Assembly: GCA_030848705.1 (NCBI GenBank)
Contig: CM061235.1
Span: 137,275,228 to 137,339,227 of the forward strand
Origin: Heracleum sosnowskyi
Lineage: Eukaryota; Streptophyta; Magnoliopsida; Apiales; Apiaceae
Reading direction: 5' to 3'
DNA length: 64,000 bases
Made by a program: the position numbers and the translations under genes. The notes beneath the pieces are model-generated. The model worked only from the letters and a program-made list of their open reading frames with translations, searched no databases and was not told the DNA's origin. Of the stretch, positions 35,801 through 46,163 are shown piece after piece; the stretch's first letter is position 1; the number at the start of each line of letters is the position of its first letter.

Positions 35801-38283
35801 ATTATAGTTCATTTCTTGAAGGAGCTGAACTTTCAAGATTTCCTTGCTTGAATAATTTGTACCTTCTCTACTTTAGCATCATTAACATTACATGTTTCTA
35901 TATTATATTCTTTTAACTATCGTCTTTTAGGTTTCTCAATGGCTCTTCCACTATTTTCGGCAACTGGCCTCTTGTCCAGGCTTACTTCCATATTTCTTGG
36001 CTTTGCACCTGCTTTCCTCCTCCTCTCAATTGGGTATCTCATATTTGTATATTGGCCTATAATAATAATTGTGTATGTATGTTAGTATAACGTTACCTAT
36101 TTTTATAAATGTGTGTAGATATGAAGCAGTGTTCTATGGTGCTCTTGCTCTTGCACTAATGGCATGGATACTTTTTGAAAATGCACTTCTACATTATAGT
36201 AAGACAAATGCATCTCAAACTTCAATCAGAGGCATGGAAGATAATTTTCAGTTAGAAAACGAAAACAGAAGTCTGCAGCTGTCTGATATGAGAATACCAT
36301 TAGTCTTTGTAAGTCATATCTTCTCTGTTATAAATTTTCCTATTTCTGATTGTTCACTGTAAACATGATTGTTGTCTGCAGGGCCTATTAAGGGATTTAG
36401 TTTGGGAGAAATTAGCAGAAGGTATAATTGATACAAGAACATGATGAAAAATGATCCGTATTATAAATATGGGTGCATCCGTGCATGGATAAAAGAACTA
36501 TGTCACTTTAAAACAAGGATGAGAAAAACTAAATATAAGTGTAGAATTAACAATGAACTGAATAAATCAGGGAACATGATATATCTAGAAACCTAGGAAG
36601 CAGGGATACTTGGGGTTACCCAAAGTATCTCCATGTACTTGGACACTTGAATCCCCGTATCTGACACAGGGAACTTGTACAACCCCGAATCAGCTTCTTT
36701 TTTCACAAGTCATACTCGAAATTTGTTCAAGTAACTACTTAGGCAAAAAAATAAGTTTTAATCTTAATTAGCAAATATAAAAATTATCGACATCTATATT
36801 TACTTTTGCAAAATTCTTGTATTTAAGATAATTATCCTATGCATTTGATTCAATTTGCATAAACTTTTAGCTTTGTTAATACATATGATCATACATAACA
36901 TCAAATATATATTTATTTTATATTATATGAACATGTGCCCTATACCCCTTGCACTCGAATCCCCATGTACCGTGTTTGTCGAATCTGTTGTCTCCCCATA
37001 CTACGCACCCGTGCACCTGTATCCTCTCGTCTTAGCTATGAACTCATATAGCCAATTGTTTATTATAATAGTTAGTAAGCAAATCATTTTAATGTGTTCA
37101 TTATTCCTCTTCTACATTCTATTACCTCTGAAGTCGGCCAATCTTTGAACATTTTTAGCTGTTTCTTCTTAATTTCCATATCTCTTGGTCTCACTAAAAT
37201 TGACATGTGCAAATATGTGTTTCCACTGGACTCTTATCCTTGTTAGCTGTCTTGTGACCACCCTGTGCAGTTTAAATAATTTTATTGCCTTAATTGTGTG
37301 TTTCTCCATGAATTATCAATTCCATGAATCAGTCAAATTTCTTATATAAGCTTGCCTAGAGTTCTATTTTAAGAAGCATTGGAATATGATTTTTTTTAAT
37401 TATGTATGCTATGTGTGGCTATAAATTCTAATAGGTCTTTGTTTACTAGGTTGTCTTGTTTAATGTGGCATTCTTCGGAACTGGTAACTTTGCAAGTATT
37501 GCAAGTTTTGAGATTTCTTCTGTGTATCGGTTCATCACAATTTTCAGTGTAAGTATAGCTGGACAAGGTTGTATCCCGTTCTACTGTTATCCAAAACCTG
37601 TAAACTATCTGATATTGTTTCTTTTTCATTGCAGCCTTTTCTTATGGCAGCCCTGCTTATCTTCAAATTGCTAATACCATTCCTGCTTGTTATGTAAGTA
37701 TTACCCAATATATATATTCTGCATTGCAGTATTATGTCACTTACGGACAACTTACGGACCACTAGTGGCATCATATAGTAAAATCAGATTCATTGTATAG
37801 TTGAGCCTGCTATTTAACTCTACATATCTTGATGCAGATGTGCATTTAGTGCAATTACCAAATTAGTACGAGTTCCACGTGTAGGATGCTATTTTCTCGT
37901 TATATTGTGTTCAGATGTAATGACAATCCACTTCTTTTATTTAGTAAGTTCACAATTTTCTTCTTATAGTTTTTTGTTTTTGAATCTGCAGTATCTGATT
38001 CTCTGTTATGAGTTGGCCCATTAGACCTTAATAGCGCACTTCTTTCTGATTCATTTGATCAAGTTTAATGCAAATTACTACTAGTTTAAAAGAACTTTAA
38101 TTGGTCATTTGGTTACAGGTCCGAAATAAAGGGAGCTGGATGGAGATTGGTAATAGCATTAGCCATTTCGGAATTGTGAGTGCTCAGGTTGTGTTTGTCC
38201 TGCTGCTTTTTGCTCTGACAAATATATATACGAAGGACATACAAACTCGTTCAGGAAAGCAATTTTCTCGGAAAAATATATGA
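23825..38283 (+). CDS. PIGN: GPI ethanolamine phosphate transferase 1 (PIG-N/Mcd4)
   Basis: It adds phosphoethanolamine to the first mannose of the GPI precursor in the ER. Coding exons: 23825-24071, 24147-24338, 24420-24575, 29346-29639, 30550-30764, 30865-30939, 31202-31268, 31479-31804, 32827-33060, 33170-33357, 34217-34355, 34456-34564, 35931-36033, 36119-36308, 37450-37548, 37635-37693, 37838-37943 and 38119-38283. They sum to 2964 nt, 987 residues plus stop, with every junction phase matching. An N-terminal membrane anchor ([15 protein letters not shown]) precedes the luminal alkaline-phosphatase-like domain with LLVADGLRAD, the nucleophile region [24 protein letters not shown] and [17 protein letters not shown]. 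The C-terminal half is a multi-pass membrane region. Exon 2 ends at a GC donor. Intron 3 is 4770 bp and full of MITEs. The gene is intact. Confidence 0.93.
25525..26560. repeat. ACACGA-rich repeats flanking the hAT element
   Basis: Both flanks carry related direct blocks. Left: GTACACGACCAAAATTTAG, GTCGGTTTTGTGTTTACC and GTACACGTCACG. Right: GTACACGAACCTAAATGGG, GTCGATTTTGTGTTTAGCAC and GTACACGAAACATTAAAG. An older element of this sequence probably occupied the site before the hAT MITE entered it. The window's first 60 bases hold similar words. Confidence 0.45.
25652..26246. mobile_element. hAT-type MITE with 8-bp target duplication
   Basis: The element begins CAGCATTGTAAAAAGCGG and ends with the inverse of CAGTGTTATAAAAGTCAG. 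It is flanked by an exact 8-bp direct repeat, TTTATATT (25644-25651 and 26247-26254), the hAT signature. Inside are repeated GATTAATCG words near both ends (sub-terminal repeats). At 595 bp it encodes nothing and must have been moved by a transposase from elsewhere. It lies in PIGN intron 3. Confidence 0.85.
27217..27235 (+). repeat. Homopolymer of 19 cytosines
   Basis: An uninterrupted run of C at this length is rare in AT-rich plant introns and prone to slippage and to sequencing-length error. It lies in PIGN intron 3. Confidence 0.9.
28205..28649. mobile_element. PIF/Harbinger (Tourist-like) MITE with TAA duplication
   Basis: A perfect 16-bp terminal inverted repeat (GGGGTCGTTTGGTTCG at the left, its inverse at the right) is flanked by the 3-bp direct repeat TAA (28202-28204, 28650-28652), the Harbinger signature. 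Imperfect inversion continues inside (GGTATGGGGTTGGAATCAGG against its mirror CATACCTGATACC). It is 445 bp, non-coding, within PIGN intron 3. Confidence 0.88.
34728..35029. mobile_element. Terminal-inverted-repeat MITE in PIGN intron 12
   Basis: The left end ATGTTCAGTGTAGACCACTT is repeated inverted at the right end (AAGTGGTCTACACTGAACAT). Further inverted pairs lie inside (TTGCAGTACAATGTATTTTT and TATTGCAGTACAATG). The arms could fold into a long hairpin. No target-site duplication was clear, so the superfamily is not assigned. No coding content. Confidence 0.75.
35184..35440. mobile_element. LTR-retrotransposon scraps in PIGN intron 12
   Basis: GCTCTGATACCA (35184-35194) read on the minus strand is a copia primer-binding site, directly abutted by TGTTAAG, the mirror of an LTR end. 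Near 35400 a purine run on the plus strand (GTTGAGGGGAGGGGAGGG, then TATTGAGA) resembles a polypurine tract with an LTR start. The two point in opposite directions, so they may be separate fragments. No reading frame remains. Confidence 0.35.
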
Positions 38284-39916
38284 ACTGTGAAAAAGAATTT
38301 AGGAAAAGAGACACTTCTCTTAAAGGTAAGATATATATCTTGTTTTTTGCAGCTTTGGCTTGTCATAAGTACAGACCATTATGTTTAATTTGCCCTGCAA
38401 AGGATGTTATGTGATGCAGGACAGCTTTGCAAAATAACGATTATGATATAAATAACGATAATGATAAACTAGGGTGATTCAACGCGGAAGAATCGGGATT
38501 ACATCTTTACCATAGCTATATGTCAGAGTAACGGGATTTTGTGAATTTTATGTTAACGTATGTCTATATGTCAGCTGTAATTTCCTAATATGCTCATGTA
38601 CCATAAACATTTTGCATGTTTGCTTACCTCAACATATTATCAGGTGTGTATTCTGTATTATACTACTATCTAGAAGCTCAAGGGTCTTAAACTGTTGTCC
38701 TGTTGAAATTATTGCTAGTGATGTTTTATGTTACTTAAGAAACAAAACAAGCAACCTCAGAGTATTCTGAAAAATTTGTTTGCCTTCTGCACTGATGTAT
38801 TTGTAGGAGTCTCAGAAGCAAATGACTTCGCTGTTTCTGTCTCGAGATCAGATGTGTGGTACTGTGGTTCACTGATTTGGATACTGAACAATCGCACGTG
38901 CATCTGATATTCTATGACTTCCATTTTGCTTGATGAGGGTGATTATGCGTTATGCACTAGGTGGGGCTGCGTAACAATTTGTTGTGGCCAATTGGAAACA
39001 GGAGGTTGGTCATTCTTAGCATGACAGTTGAGTGCAATATTTCCCCATTTGTGTTATTGAGTGTACCACAAACTTCTGGCATTTTTTTGTTTGCCATGTC
39101 TACCACTAAAGTCTTTTTCCCCCAAGAAATTGTAGGCAGTCTAAAATATATTGATATCTCTTGTACCATAGTGGATATCCATATGCTTTTAGCTAAAGTG
39201 AATCTAGTGTTCCAATTTCTTCAATTGTCAATCGTCCCAAAAAATTAGAGAGCATGGTTTGGTTTATTTCTTTATCAACGCCATAGTAGGAGATATTCCA
39301 CTTTATCTGGTCGGAAATTAGGAACATGCATACTAAAAATTACTAGTATTTTGGTCATTTTCGTGATAGATTTAGTCTCCAGCTACAAATTTATGATTAA
39401 TTTTTAAAATATTAAAAATATATGTATTTCAGTCCTACTACATATAAAATTAATTTAAAAGTATGTCTCGTCATAGTTTCGATTAATTTCCTTCCCGTCG
39501 CAAGCAGGTATTCTATCCGGCTAAGCTTGAGAACCACACTAACTGAGACTTTGTAGTTGAAAATGAATCGGAGGGAAAAAAAGTTGAATTAGTATGAGAA
39601 CTGAAATCATAGTCAGTCTATGTCCGAAGGTTGCAAAGGGCTTACGCAAGGGACCAAAATGGAATTAGTCGACAATGCTCAAAAATCCAGCTATCCACGA
39701 CTGTTATCTGTACATTAAACTAATCACAAAATAATTCCTCTATTATTGCAAACTTGAATATCTCAATCTCGCAATTCTTAAATAACCATTCAAAATATTA
39801 CCAAGAAATGACTCAACTTTTAAAAACTGATTAACCTTCAAATAAGTACATAGTTGATGATACAATTAACAAACAGACAAATAAACATCCGTTAATCCAT
39901 TGGTAATTTGGTATTA
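38284..39916. other. Spacer between convergent PIGN and peroxidase genes
   Basis: The first several hundred bases probably include the PIGN 3' untranslated region. The short open frames on either strand are of ordinary random composition. I see no RNA gene or transposon ends. Confidence 0.5.
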
Positions 39917-40900
39917 TTAAGAGTTTAACTCATCACATCTGCGTCTAATCTCACCCCTCCGTCCATTCTTGACTCCATAGACACTAAGCTTCTCCATTGC
40001 CTTGCGAAATGCCTCGAAGAATATTTTCTCATCTTTAGCATACAATTCAACGAAAGGCCTCGTTCTCCGATCCAAAACCAACGCTCGATCCGATTTCAAT
40101 ATCCCCAATCCTCTCGGCAAGTTCTTGTAATACATGTTGTCGAATTTATTCGGACTCATAATATCATTGAACACTGACAATGTAGGATTCTTCGTATAAT
40201 TTAAGCACGCATTCCTCAATCCTGAGGCAAGTCTGGGATTAATAGATGGATCAGACTGTACAGATTTACTATAATGATAAATCTCCGAGCTGAACTCTTT
40301 ACAATGCGAGAATCCAATAGTATGAGCCCCTGTTAACGCTACCATCTCCTGCGTGTTGAATCCGACCGCTGAAAACAAGCTGATTAGTTTACTCACCGAC
40401 ATTGCAGCTTTCGGTAGATTGTTGCCAACACGCGAGGCTTTGGAAACAAGCCCATCGTGACGACCGAGTAGTACATTGTAGTAAGGACCGCCCATCATTG
40501 TTACCAGGTTTCGAGTAGCAACAGCTAGGATGTCAGAGCATGAGACAACGCCAGGACAAGAGAGCTCAAGGGCTGTCTTGGCACGGACTACCAGGTCAAA
40601 TGCGTCACCAGGGAGGGAGAGATTGATGTCGGCGTCACGTTCAGCTTTGGAGAAAGGAGTGGAGGAGATGAGAATGGAGGCGTCGCAGCCTTGTATGAGA
40701 CAGTCGTGGAAAAAGAGACGGAGAGTGGCTGCAGCTGTGGTTGGAGAGTAGATTTGTTTGTTTATAGTCGTGTCTTGGATAATTTGGTCGAATCTCGGGC
40801 AGCTCTTGTCGTAGTAGTTGGTTGTAAGATGATGAGCTGATGCGAGTAGAGAGTTGGAGAACAAGAAGAAGAATACAAGGAGTTGATGTAGTAATGTCAT
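39917..40900 (-). CDS. Class III secretory peroxidase, single exon
   Basis: A haem peroxidase of the plant secretory class that oxidises phenolics with hydrogen peroxide in wall or apoplast. Its 327 residues fit the family. Residues 1-22 are a signal peptide ending LLASAHH. The distal haem site is LRLFFHDCLIQGCDAS, with catalytic Arg and His; the proximal haem ligand is in LTGAHTIGFSHC. All eight structural cysteines are present. The frame is intact with no intron, whereas many class III peroxidases have three; intron-poor members occur in the group that includes Arabidopsis PRX31, PRX41 and PRX63, which it resembles in my memory. The start is the only ATG before the signal peptide. Confidence 0.92.
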   Translation of the reverse strand: MTLLHQLLVFFFLFSNSLLASAHHLTTNYYDKSCPRFDQIIQDTTINKQIYSPTTAAATLRLFFHDCLIQGCDASILISSTPFSKAERDADINLSLPGDAFDLVVRAKTALELSCPGVVSCSDILAVATRNLVTMMGGPYYNVLLGRHDGLVSKASRVGNNLPKAAMSVSKLISLFSAVGFNTQEMVALTGAHTIGFSHCKEFSSEIYHYSKSVQSDPSINPRLASGLRNACLNYTKNPTLSVFNDIMSPNKFDNMYYKNLPRGLGILKSDRALVLDRRTRPFVELYAKDEKIFFEAFRKAMEKLSVYGVKNGRRGEIRRRCDELNS

Positions 40901-40935
40901 TGCAGAATATAGAGTTGCAGAGATGTGTTTGTGTT

Positions 40936-40943
40936 TATAAGAA
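40936..40943 (-). promoter_or_regulatory. TATA box of the peroxidase gene
   Basis: On the minus strand CTTCTTATAAACACAAAC lies about 36-43 bp before the start codon. It is the only good TATA match nearby, though the implied leader would be very short. Confidence 0.5.
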
Positions 40944-42146
40944 GAGAGATGGAGTCAGAGGCCTGATCTGTAACTCTATGATTGAGATTTATACATGTAA
41001 GGAGGGAGACAGAGATGTATTTATTTAAATTTTCGTTATTGTATAGGGTCCAGATTCTTGGCCGGTAGCACATGTATATTTTATGTGAATTAAAAAACGA
41101 TATTCCTATTCTTTCAGTCCATGGTCAAAATATTTAGGATTTATACTTTATCGTGTTTATTATCCGCAACTAGAGTTAAAATTTTATCGTGTTCATGATC
41201 CGCAACAAGCAGGTATCTGCAAATTTTGGCAAGAGATGAATATCCATGATAATAATACAATACACACATCGGCGGTGATAGTGGTAAATGAGTGTAATAA
41301 AAAGAAACGCGTAACGGAGTGTCCGGCGCATGTTAAGTCTGTCCCCATCACATGAAAAACCCGAGTTTTTGTTGACATATCAATTCTACAACTGTCCTCC
41401 TCCTGCCCTTGACTTTTCTTAGCTTAACAGACTACTGTATTACATAAAAATTGGGTACACTGTATATTTAAAATACTACACTTAATGCGATACATTTTTA
41501 TTAAGCAAGTACAGTACTTGGCTTGGAGTTGGTGTTGCTTGCCCCGTCATTTGTCTTTGATATGATATTTATATTTTCCCTCTCCAAAAACAAAGAGAGG
41601 AAGGAAGATGGTAAGGAGGAGGTTTTTCCTGATCTTGGAGCGCATTCCAGTTGCAATAAACTAGATTTTCTTCCCTGATTCCCTTTCTTTGTGATAGGAA
41701 TAGGATGCGACGAATGTATGTTATCAAGTCTTTATAAAAAACCCCGATGTTGCATGTTTAAACAAATGCTAGTTCTGTAATAAAACCCGATGTATTTATT
41801 TTTGAATTTAATTTCTCCCTGTCATTGCTATTTCAAAACACATATTTAGTGCCCCTCTGTAACTGAGGCCGACTCTGTCTTAGCCTGCTAAATCCACAAA
41901 TTTTCTAGTACAGTAATTGCCCCTACTGTAAAAATAACAATTATGCTCAACACCTACAAATCTCTCCTCCAATTAAGCCAAACCTACTGCCGTCGCTGCA
42001 TCCTACAATTTAAAGTCTTTGCCTTCTATATTGAGAGGATCAGTTGACATCCACAGCTGCCTGCGCAGAAATGAACTTATGATATTTCACCAAATTAATA
42101 ACAATTGCCCCTCTATTACTAGCAAAACAAATTAACAATTGCACCC
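40944..42146. other. Divergent spacer between peroxidase and matrixin
   Basis: No gene seen. It should contain both promoters. A repeated ATTTTATCGTGTTCATGATCCGC-like phrase occurs twice near 41140-41210 (GTGTTTATTATCCGCAAC and GTGTTCATGATCCGCAAC), a short tandem duplication. Confidence 0.45.
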
Positions 42147-42156
42147 CATATATATG
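42147..42156 (+). promoter_or_regulatory. Possible TATA box of the matrixin gene
   Basis: CCCATATATATGG is centred about 45 bp before the start codon. Spacing is acceptable if the leader is very short. Confidence 0.35.
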
Positions 42157-42197
42157 GATGTTGTTGGTAGTACATCCTTCTATCTTCCCAAACAGAT

Positions 42198-43106
42198 ATG
42201 GCACACTATCTTCAGCTCATATCATGCATCACTTTTCTTTTCCTGCTCTATGTTGTTCCATCCAACTCCCACAACACTACTACTATCTTCCGAAAGCCAC
42301 AACCTTTCGGATTTCTAAAGCATCTTGAAGGATGCAAAAAGGGTGAAAATCTAGCAGGTCTCCGTGAGCTAAAGCGATATCTAAACAGATTCGGATACCT
42401 AAATTATCATTCTTCGAAAACACACGATAATGATGATTTTGATGATTTTCTTGAGGCTGCAATGAAGACGTACCAGGCCAACTATAATCTTAAAGTTACG
42501 GGAATTCTAGATTCCGAAACATTATCAAAGATGGCGATGTCACGATGCGGAGTGCCTGATATAATTAATGGAACTAATACCATGAGAATAAACAAAAAAG
42601 GACATGATCATCGACATCACCACCACAGTCCTAAAAAGCTCCATACAGTCTCTCATTATACGTATTTTCAAGGCTTCCCTAGATGGCCAGTTGGTAAGAC
42701 TAGTCTTACTTACTGGTTTGATCTAAGCACGCCTCCGGATGCTAAACCCGCCTTTGTTAGAGCATTCGACAAATGGGCTTCGGTTACACAATATTTTACT
42801 TTCTCAGAAACTCAAGATTATGATAGCTCTGATATAAAGATTGGTTTCGCAAGTGGTGACCATGGGGATGGTTCCTCTTTTGATGGTCCAGGTGGAACTC
42901 TTGCACATGCTACTCCACCAATAGATGGAAGGCTTCATTGTGATGCGGATGAATCGTGGTCTATAGGAGCTGTTCCTAATTATTTTGACTTGGAGAGTGT
43001 TGCTTTGCATGAAATTGGACACCTTCTTGGACTTGGTCACAGCTCGGTTGAAAATGCAATTATGTATCCAACTTCCTCCGGGAGTCGCAAGAGATTTACA
43101 GGATGA
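42198..43106 (+). CDS. Plant matrix metalloproteinase, C-terminally frameshifted
   Basis: An extracellular zinc endopeptidase of the plant matrixin family, single exon as usual for the family. It has a signal peptide (residues 1-24), a peptidoglycan-binding-like prodomain (YLNRFGYLNY, ETLSKMAMSRC), the cysteine switch CGVPD, an unusual His-rich stretch (GHDHRHHHHSPKK), the matrixin fold (SLTYWFDLS, VRAFDKWASVT), a calcium/zinc segment (DHGDGSSFDGPGGTLAHA), the catalytic HEIGHLLGLGHS and the Met-turn IMYPT. Shortly after the Met-turn the frame runs into a premature stop (TGA, 43104-43106). The expected last helix (DDDVEGMKMLY) is in another frame at 43093-43141, so a one-base indel lies near 43080-43093. 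The zinc site is intact, but lack of the terminal helix could cripple folding. A GPI-anchor tail is not seen. Confidence 0.85.
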   Translation: MAHYLQLISCITFLFLLYVVPSNSHNTTTIFRKPQPFGFLKHLEGCKKGENLAGLRELKRYLNRFGYLNYHSSKTHDNDDFDDFLEAAMKTYQANYNLKVTGILDSETLSKMAMSRCGVPDIINGTNTMRINKKGHDHRHHHHSPKKLHTVSHYTYFQGFPRWPVGKTSLTYWFDLSTPPDAKPAFVRAFDKWASVTQYFTFSETQDYDSSDIKIGFASGDHGDGSSFDGPGGTLAHATPPIDGRLHCDADESWSIGAVPNYFDLESVALHEIGHLLGLGHSSVENAIMYPTSSGSRKRFTG

Positions 43107-43294
43107 TGATGTTGAGGGAATGAAGATGTTATATAACATTTAGACGCACTCTCTAAATATAGATATTGATTGGATTTTGTGGGTTTAGAGTATGCATGCA
43201 TGCATATGTATCTCCATATATACATTGTATTTTCATATACGTGAACGGGTGCGATGTCTATTAACTGGTTTATTTCATTGAAATGATTCACACC

Positions 43295-44045
43295 TTACCA
43301 TTTACTTCTTTTTACAGAAGAATTTTTGGCTATTACATAAGAATATACAATTCTACTATATAATGGTTGGTTCCAAACTTGTTCAACTCCAAAGTAACCT
43401 AACAAGACGATGAGCAACGATATTCCCACCTCTCTTAAAATGGAGTCCAAATCAGCGAGATATACGACTCCTAAGAGCCGACATACCAATTAACATGTGA
43501 GTTTTACATTCAGCAATCAGGGCAACCTGTTGAACAAATTCTCCTTGTTGCAGCAAAGACAACCGTACCTGAATCATTTTTCGCAACCTCTCCAGACCGA
43601 TCTATCAATTACCTCCAACGTGTGCATAAACAGTCAGCTTTATAAATTCTGGTTAGATTACACATAAATTTTTCCATCACGATAAAAACTCTTTCATGCC
43701 AATTTGTCTTCGGAAACTCGATCACTAGGAGATATTGTACAGTTGAGCTATCCCTTTCTTTGAAGTGAATAATATTAATGAGCTCGAAATTCGATTCATT
43801 ACTGATCTCTACATTAATTATTTCCGTAATTCATAAATTTTAGACTTTATGAATCTCCCACTTATATTGTCACCGAGGGCCATCAATATGCCAATAGTAC
43901 TAGGATCGTTGCCCACACTCTAGAATACGTCCGTCTTTTGATAAGGCTTTTGCTCCCCAAATACTCCTCCATAATAAGTACCTACCGGGAAGACCAAGGA
44001 AATCGCAATTGGCATACTACTCCTCATTCCGGAGTTACTTCTTCG
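43295..44045 (-). pseudogene. Remnant of an L1-type LINE (RT tail and RNase H)
   Basis: Read on the minus strand in shifting frames, the piece near 43900-44020 gives LLWRSIWGAKALSKDGRI, the usual conserved block downstream of plant LINE reverse transcriptase. Next comes VAKNDSGTVVFAATRRI near 43540-43600, the start of a LINE-type RNase H domain, and then FKRGGNIVAHRLVRLLW near 43400-43460, the C-terminal RNase H motif. Stops and frameshifts separate them. It is a decayed fragment with no ends defined. Confidence 0.65.
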
Positions 44046-44096
44046 CTTTGATTTTTACACACATATTTTAAAATTGTTAAAACACATTACTACAAG

Positions 44097-45418
44097 AAAT
44101 ATAATGGAAATCTCCCAAGGTATATGTATACAGGCAAATGATCAAATGAGACCCTCTTTTAAAATGAGAACTGAGACCCATTATCAGCCGCACATTTTTC
44201 ATATTTATGTTAAATCCTGACCACACAATTTGGATCTTATCCATCTGTCTCCTCCACCGCACATTCATTTTTCATTCATTCACTTTCACTCACTGTTCTT
44301 CTTCGCACTTTCCTTCTTCCATCTCCGACGAGATCTTTTTTGTTCGACCTTGTTTATGTATTGTACTGTATTTACCACCACTGCCAACATCATACCATTA
44401 CCGGCACAACCATAATCTCTATCACCGATATAACCATCATTGTAACACTCTGTTTATATATTTGTTTTCATAATTTTTGTTCAAATCTTGTAAATTTCGG
44501 CTGGGAGCTAGTATCTTCCAACATTTTAAGGTAAATAATCTACTCATCTGTACAAATCTCTTTATTTGTGTGCAGTACAGTGAATTCTACGTGCAAATCA
44601 CCTTTTTAATATACAAATCACCTTTTTTCCTATACAAATCACTTTTTTATTTGGTGATTTATGTAAGTATATATGGTGATTCACATACAGAATTTCTGGT
44701 GATTTAAAGTGATGCATCAGATCTATAAAAAGTTAAGTGAAGACATTACCGTAGTAACTTAACAGTGATGGTATGAAGGATGTAGTGCTATTGAGATGAC
44801 GATGACTACAAGGGATGTGGTTGGTAAAAGATTTAGTGTGGAAATAGAACAATAGTGGTTGTTGGTGAGAGAGATAAGGGGAGATATGGTTGTTGAATGA
44901 TGGTGGTTTGGGTGAGAAATTGAATAAAGAGATAAAGGCTGTGATCTGCAGTCGGGGTTGTGATAGTGGTGATTGAGTCTTTTTTGGTGATTTATGATTA
45001 AATTTAGTGATTTTGTGTGCGATGGTGATAGGGACGGCATGATAGTGATTTGGTAGGTGATGGTGATGTCGGTGTAAATTATGGTGATGAGAAAGGTAAG
45101 TCGGTGATTGTAGTGGTGTCCTGGAACAGGCGGTGGAAAAGTGGAATAAATGGTGATTAGTTGTGATGCTTGCTGATGATTTTGATTTTGATTAACGGGT
45201 GATAATCATGGTGGTATTGCAGTGAACAAGAGGACAGTGAGAATGGGGTAGGAGAGTGCATTTAAAAATGGACGGTGGAAGAAGGACAGTGATATAATGA
45301 TACAGGGTTGTGTGTGTATATATGATTCATATATGGGGTCTCAATTCTCATTATAAGAGGGACTCATTGGAGCAGCTCTCTATGTATACATACCTCAGTA
45401 GATTTCCATTATATTCCA
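44097..45418. mobile_element. Terminal-inverted-repeat element with GGTGAT-rich core
   Basis: The left end (AATATAATGGAAATCTCCC, GGTATATGTATACA, CAAATGAGACCCTCTTTTA, AATGAGAACTGAGACCC) is mirrored at the right (GGGTCTCAATTCTCATT, AAGAGGGACTCATTGG, TATGTATACATACC, GTAGATTTCCATTATATT), giving arms near 100 bp. The centre (44740-45200) is dense in GGTGAT, GTGATGG and GTGGTGAT words. Long open frames there are low-complexity by-products. No transposase is encoded, and the family is not assigned. The site AAATATAATGG lies just after CTACAAG, a sequence often seen at CACTA ends, but target duplication was not confirmed. Confidence 0.7.
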
Positions 45419-45540
45419 ACATGATTTTGAATTTTATTTAAAAACAGAATTTATGAAATTAAATGTTTAATGGACCTTAACATATATACGTTTAAAAAGA
45501 CACGGAATCTAAAATTATCAACTCTCCGGCTAAAAAAACC

Positions 45541-45558
45541 TCTCTCTCTCTCTCTCTC
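45541..45558 (+). repeat. (TC)9 microsatellite
   Basis: Nine uninterrupted TC dinucleotides, at the start of a leader-like stretch. Such CT-rich tracts are common in plant 5' leaders. Confidence 0.9.
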
Positions 45559-46150
45559 AATTTACGGTCGCCCCCTTCTCCACGTAGTCGACCCGGTTTT
45601 CACCTGTTTTTTCGGTAAAAAACCCCAACTCCTTTAATTTATTTTGTTTCTTTTTGTCTATTCCAATAATCTAATCTCTTTTTTGGGTAAGGATTTCTAT
45701 CCATTTGATTTTGTTTTTTAGATCTAAATCATCGGAACTTTTGATTTTCTTTCTTCTTCGATTCAAGCGGAGTTTTTGGATTGAGAGTGGATCGAGTATT
45801 TATTATTATGGTTTCGTTTTTCAGATCTAAAATTTTTTATTTGAAATTTCAATTTGCAAGTTCAGTTTGTTTTCTCTCCTTGGTGAGAGGTTTGTTTCTC
45901 TCCTTTATTGTGAGTGTTGGTTTTGATTCAGTAAATTGTTTGTAAAAGCTGAATGAAAGTCGACATAGGTAACTCCATAACTATGATTATTACCTTCGAT
46001 TCTTTAATATTTCTGACAACTTAAATGAACTGTTCAGACATGCCAAAGATTTTGATATAACTTTGTACTATTAAGTGCAGGTTGTGTGTTGCATCTGTAG
46101 CGCTAAAATTGTTGCAATCGAATGGTTGGTATTAATGCTCATAAACTAAT
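45541..46150 (+). other. Leader-like sequence with no coding region behind it
   Basis: After the TC repeat the base mix changes to that of a plant 5' leader plus leader intron (GTCGACCCGGTTTTCACC, GGGTAAGGATTTC, CAGATCTAAA). No coding exon follows. The stretch runs straight into the poly(T) end of a minus-strand retrocopy. It may be an orphan promoter/leader whose gene was displaced, or pure coincidence of composition. Confidence 0.3.
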
Positions 46151-46153
46151 TAA

Positions 46154-46163
46154 TTTTTTTTTT
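46154..46163 (-). repeat. Poly(A) tail of a minus-strand retroposed sequence
   Basis: Ten T on the plus strand (TTTTTTTTTTGAAAAGC) sit at the 3' end of a minus-strand sequence whose tail reads TTTAGCCTTCGGGCTTTGG and TTCTTTGCTTTTC before the A run, typical of LINE or retrocopy 3' ends. Confidence 0.6.

Noticed and set aside
38325..38351. GTAAGA...TTTTTTGCAG just after the PIGN stop
   Set aside because: An intron of 27 bp is too short for plant splicing.
44759..45040. His/Ser-rich 93-codon minus-strand frame
   Set aside because: By-product of GGTGAT repeats within an inverted-repeat element.
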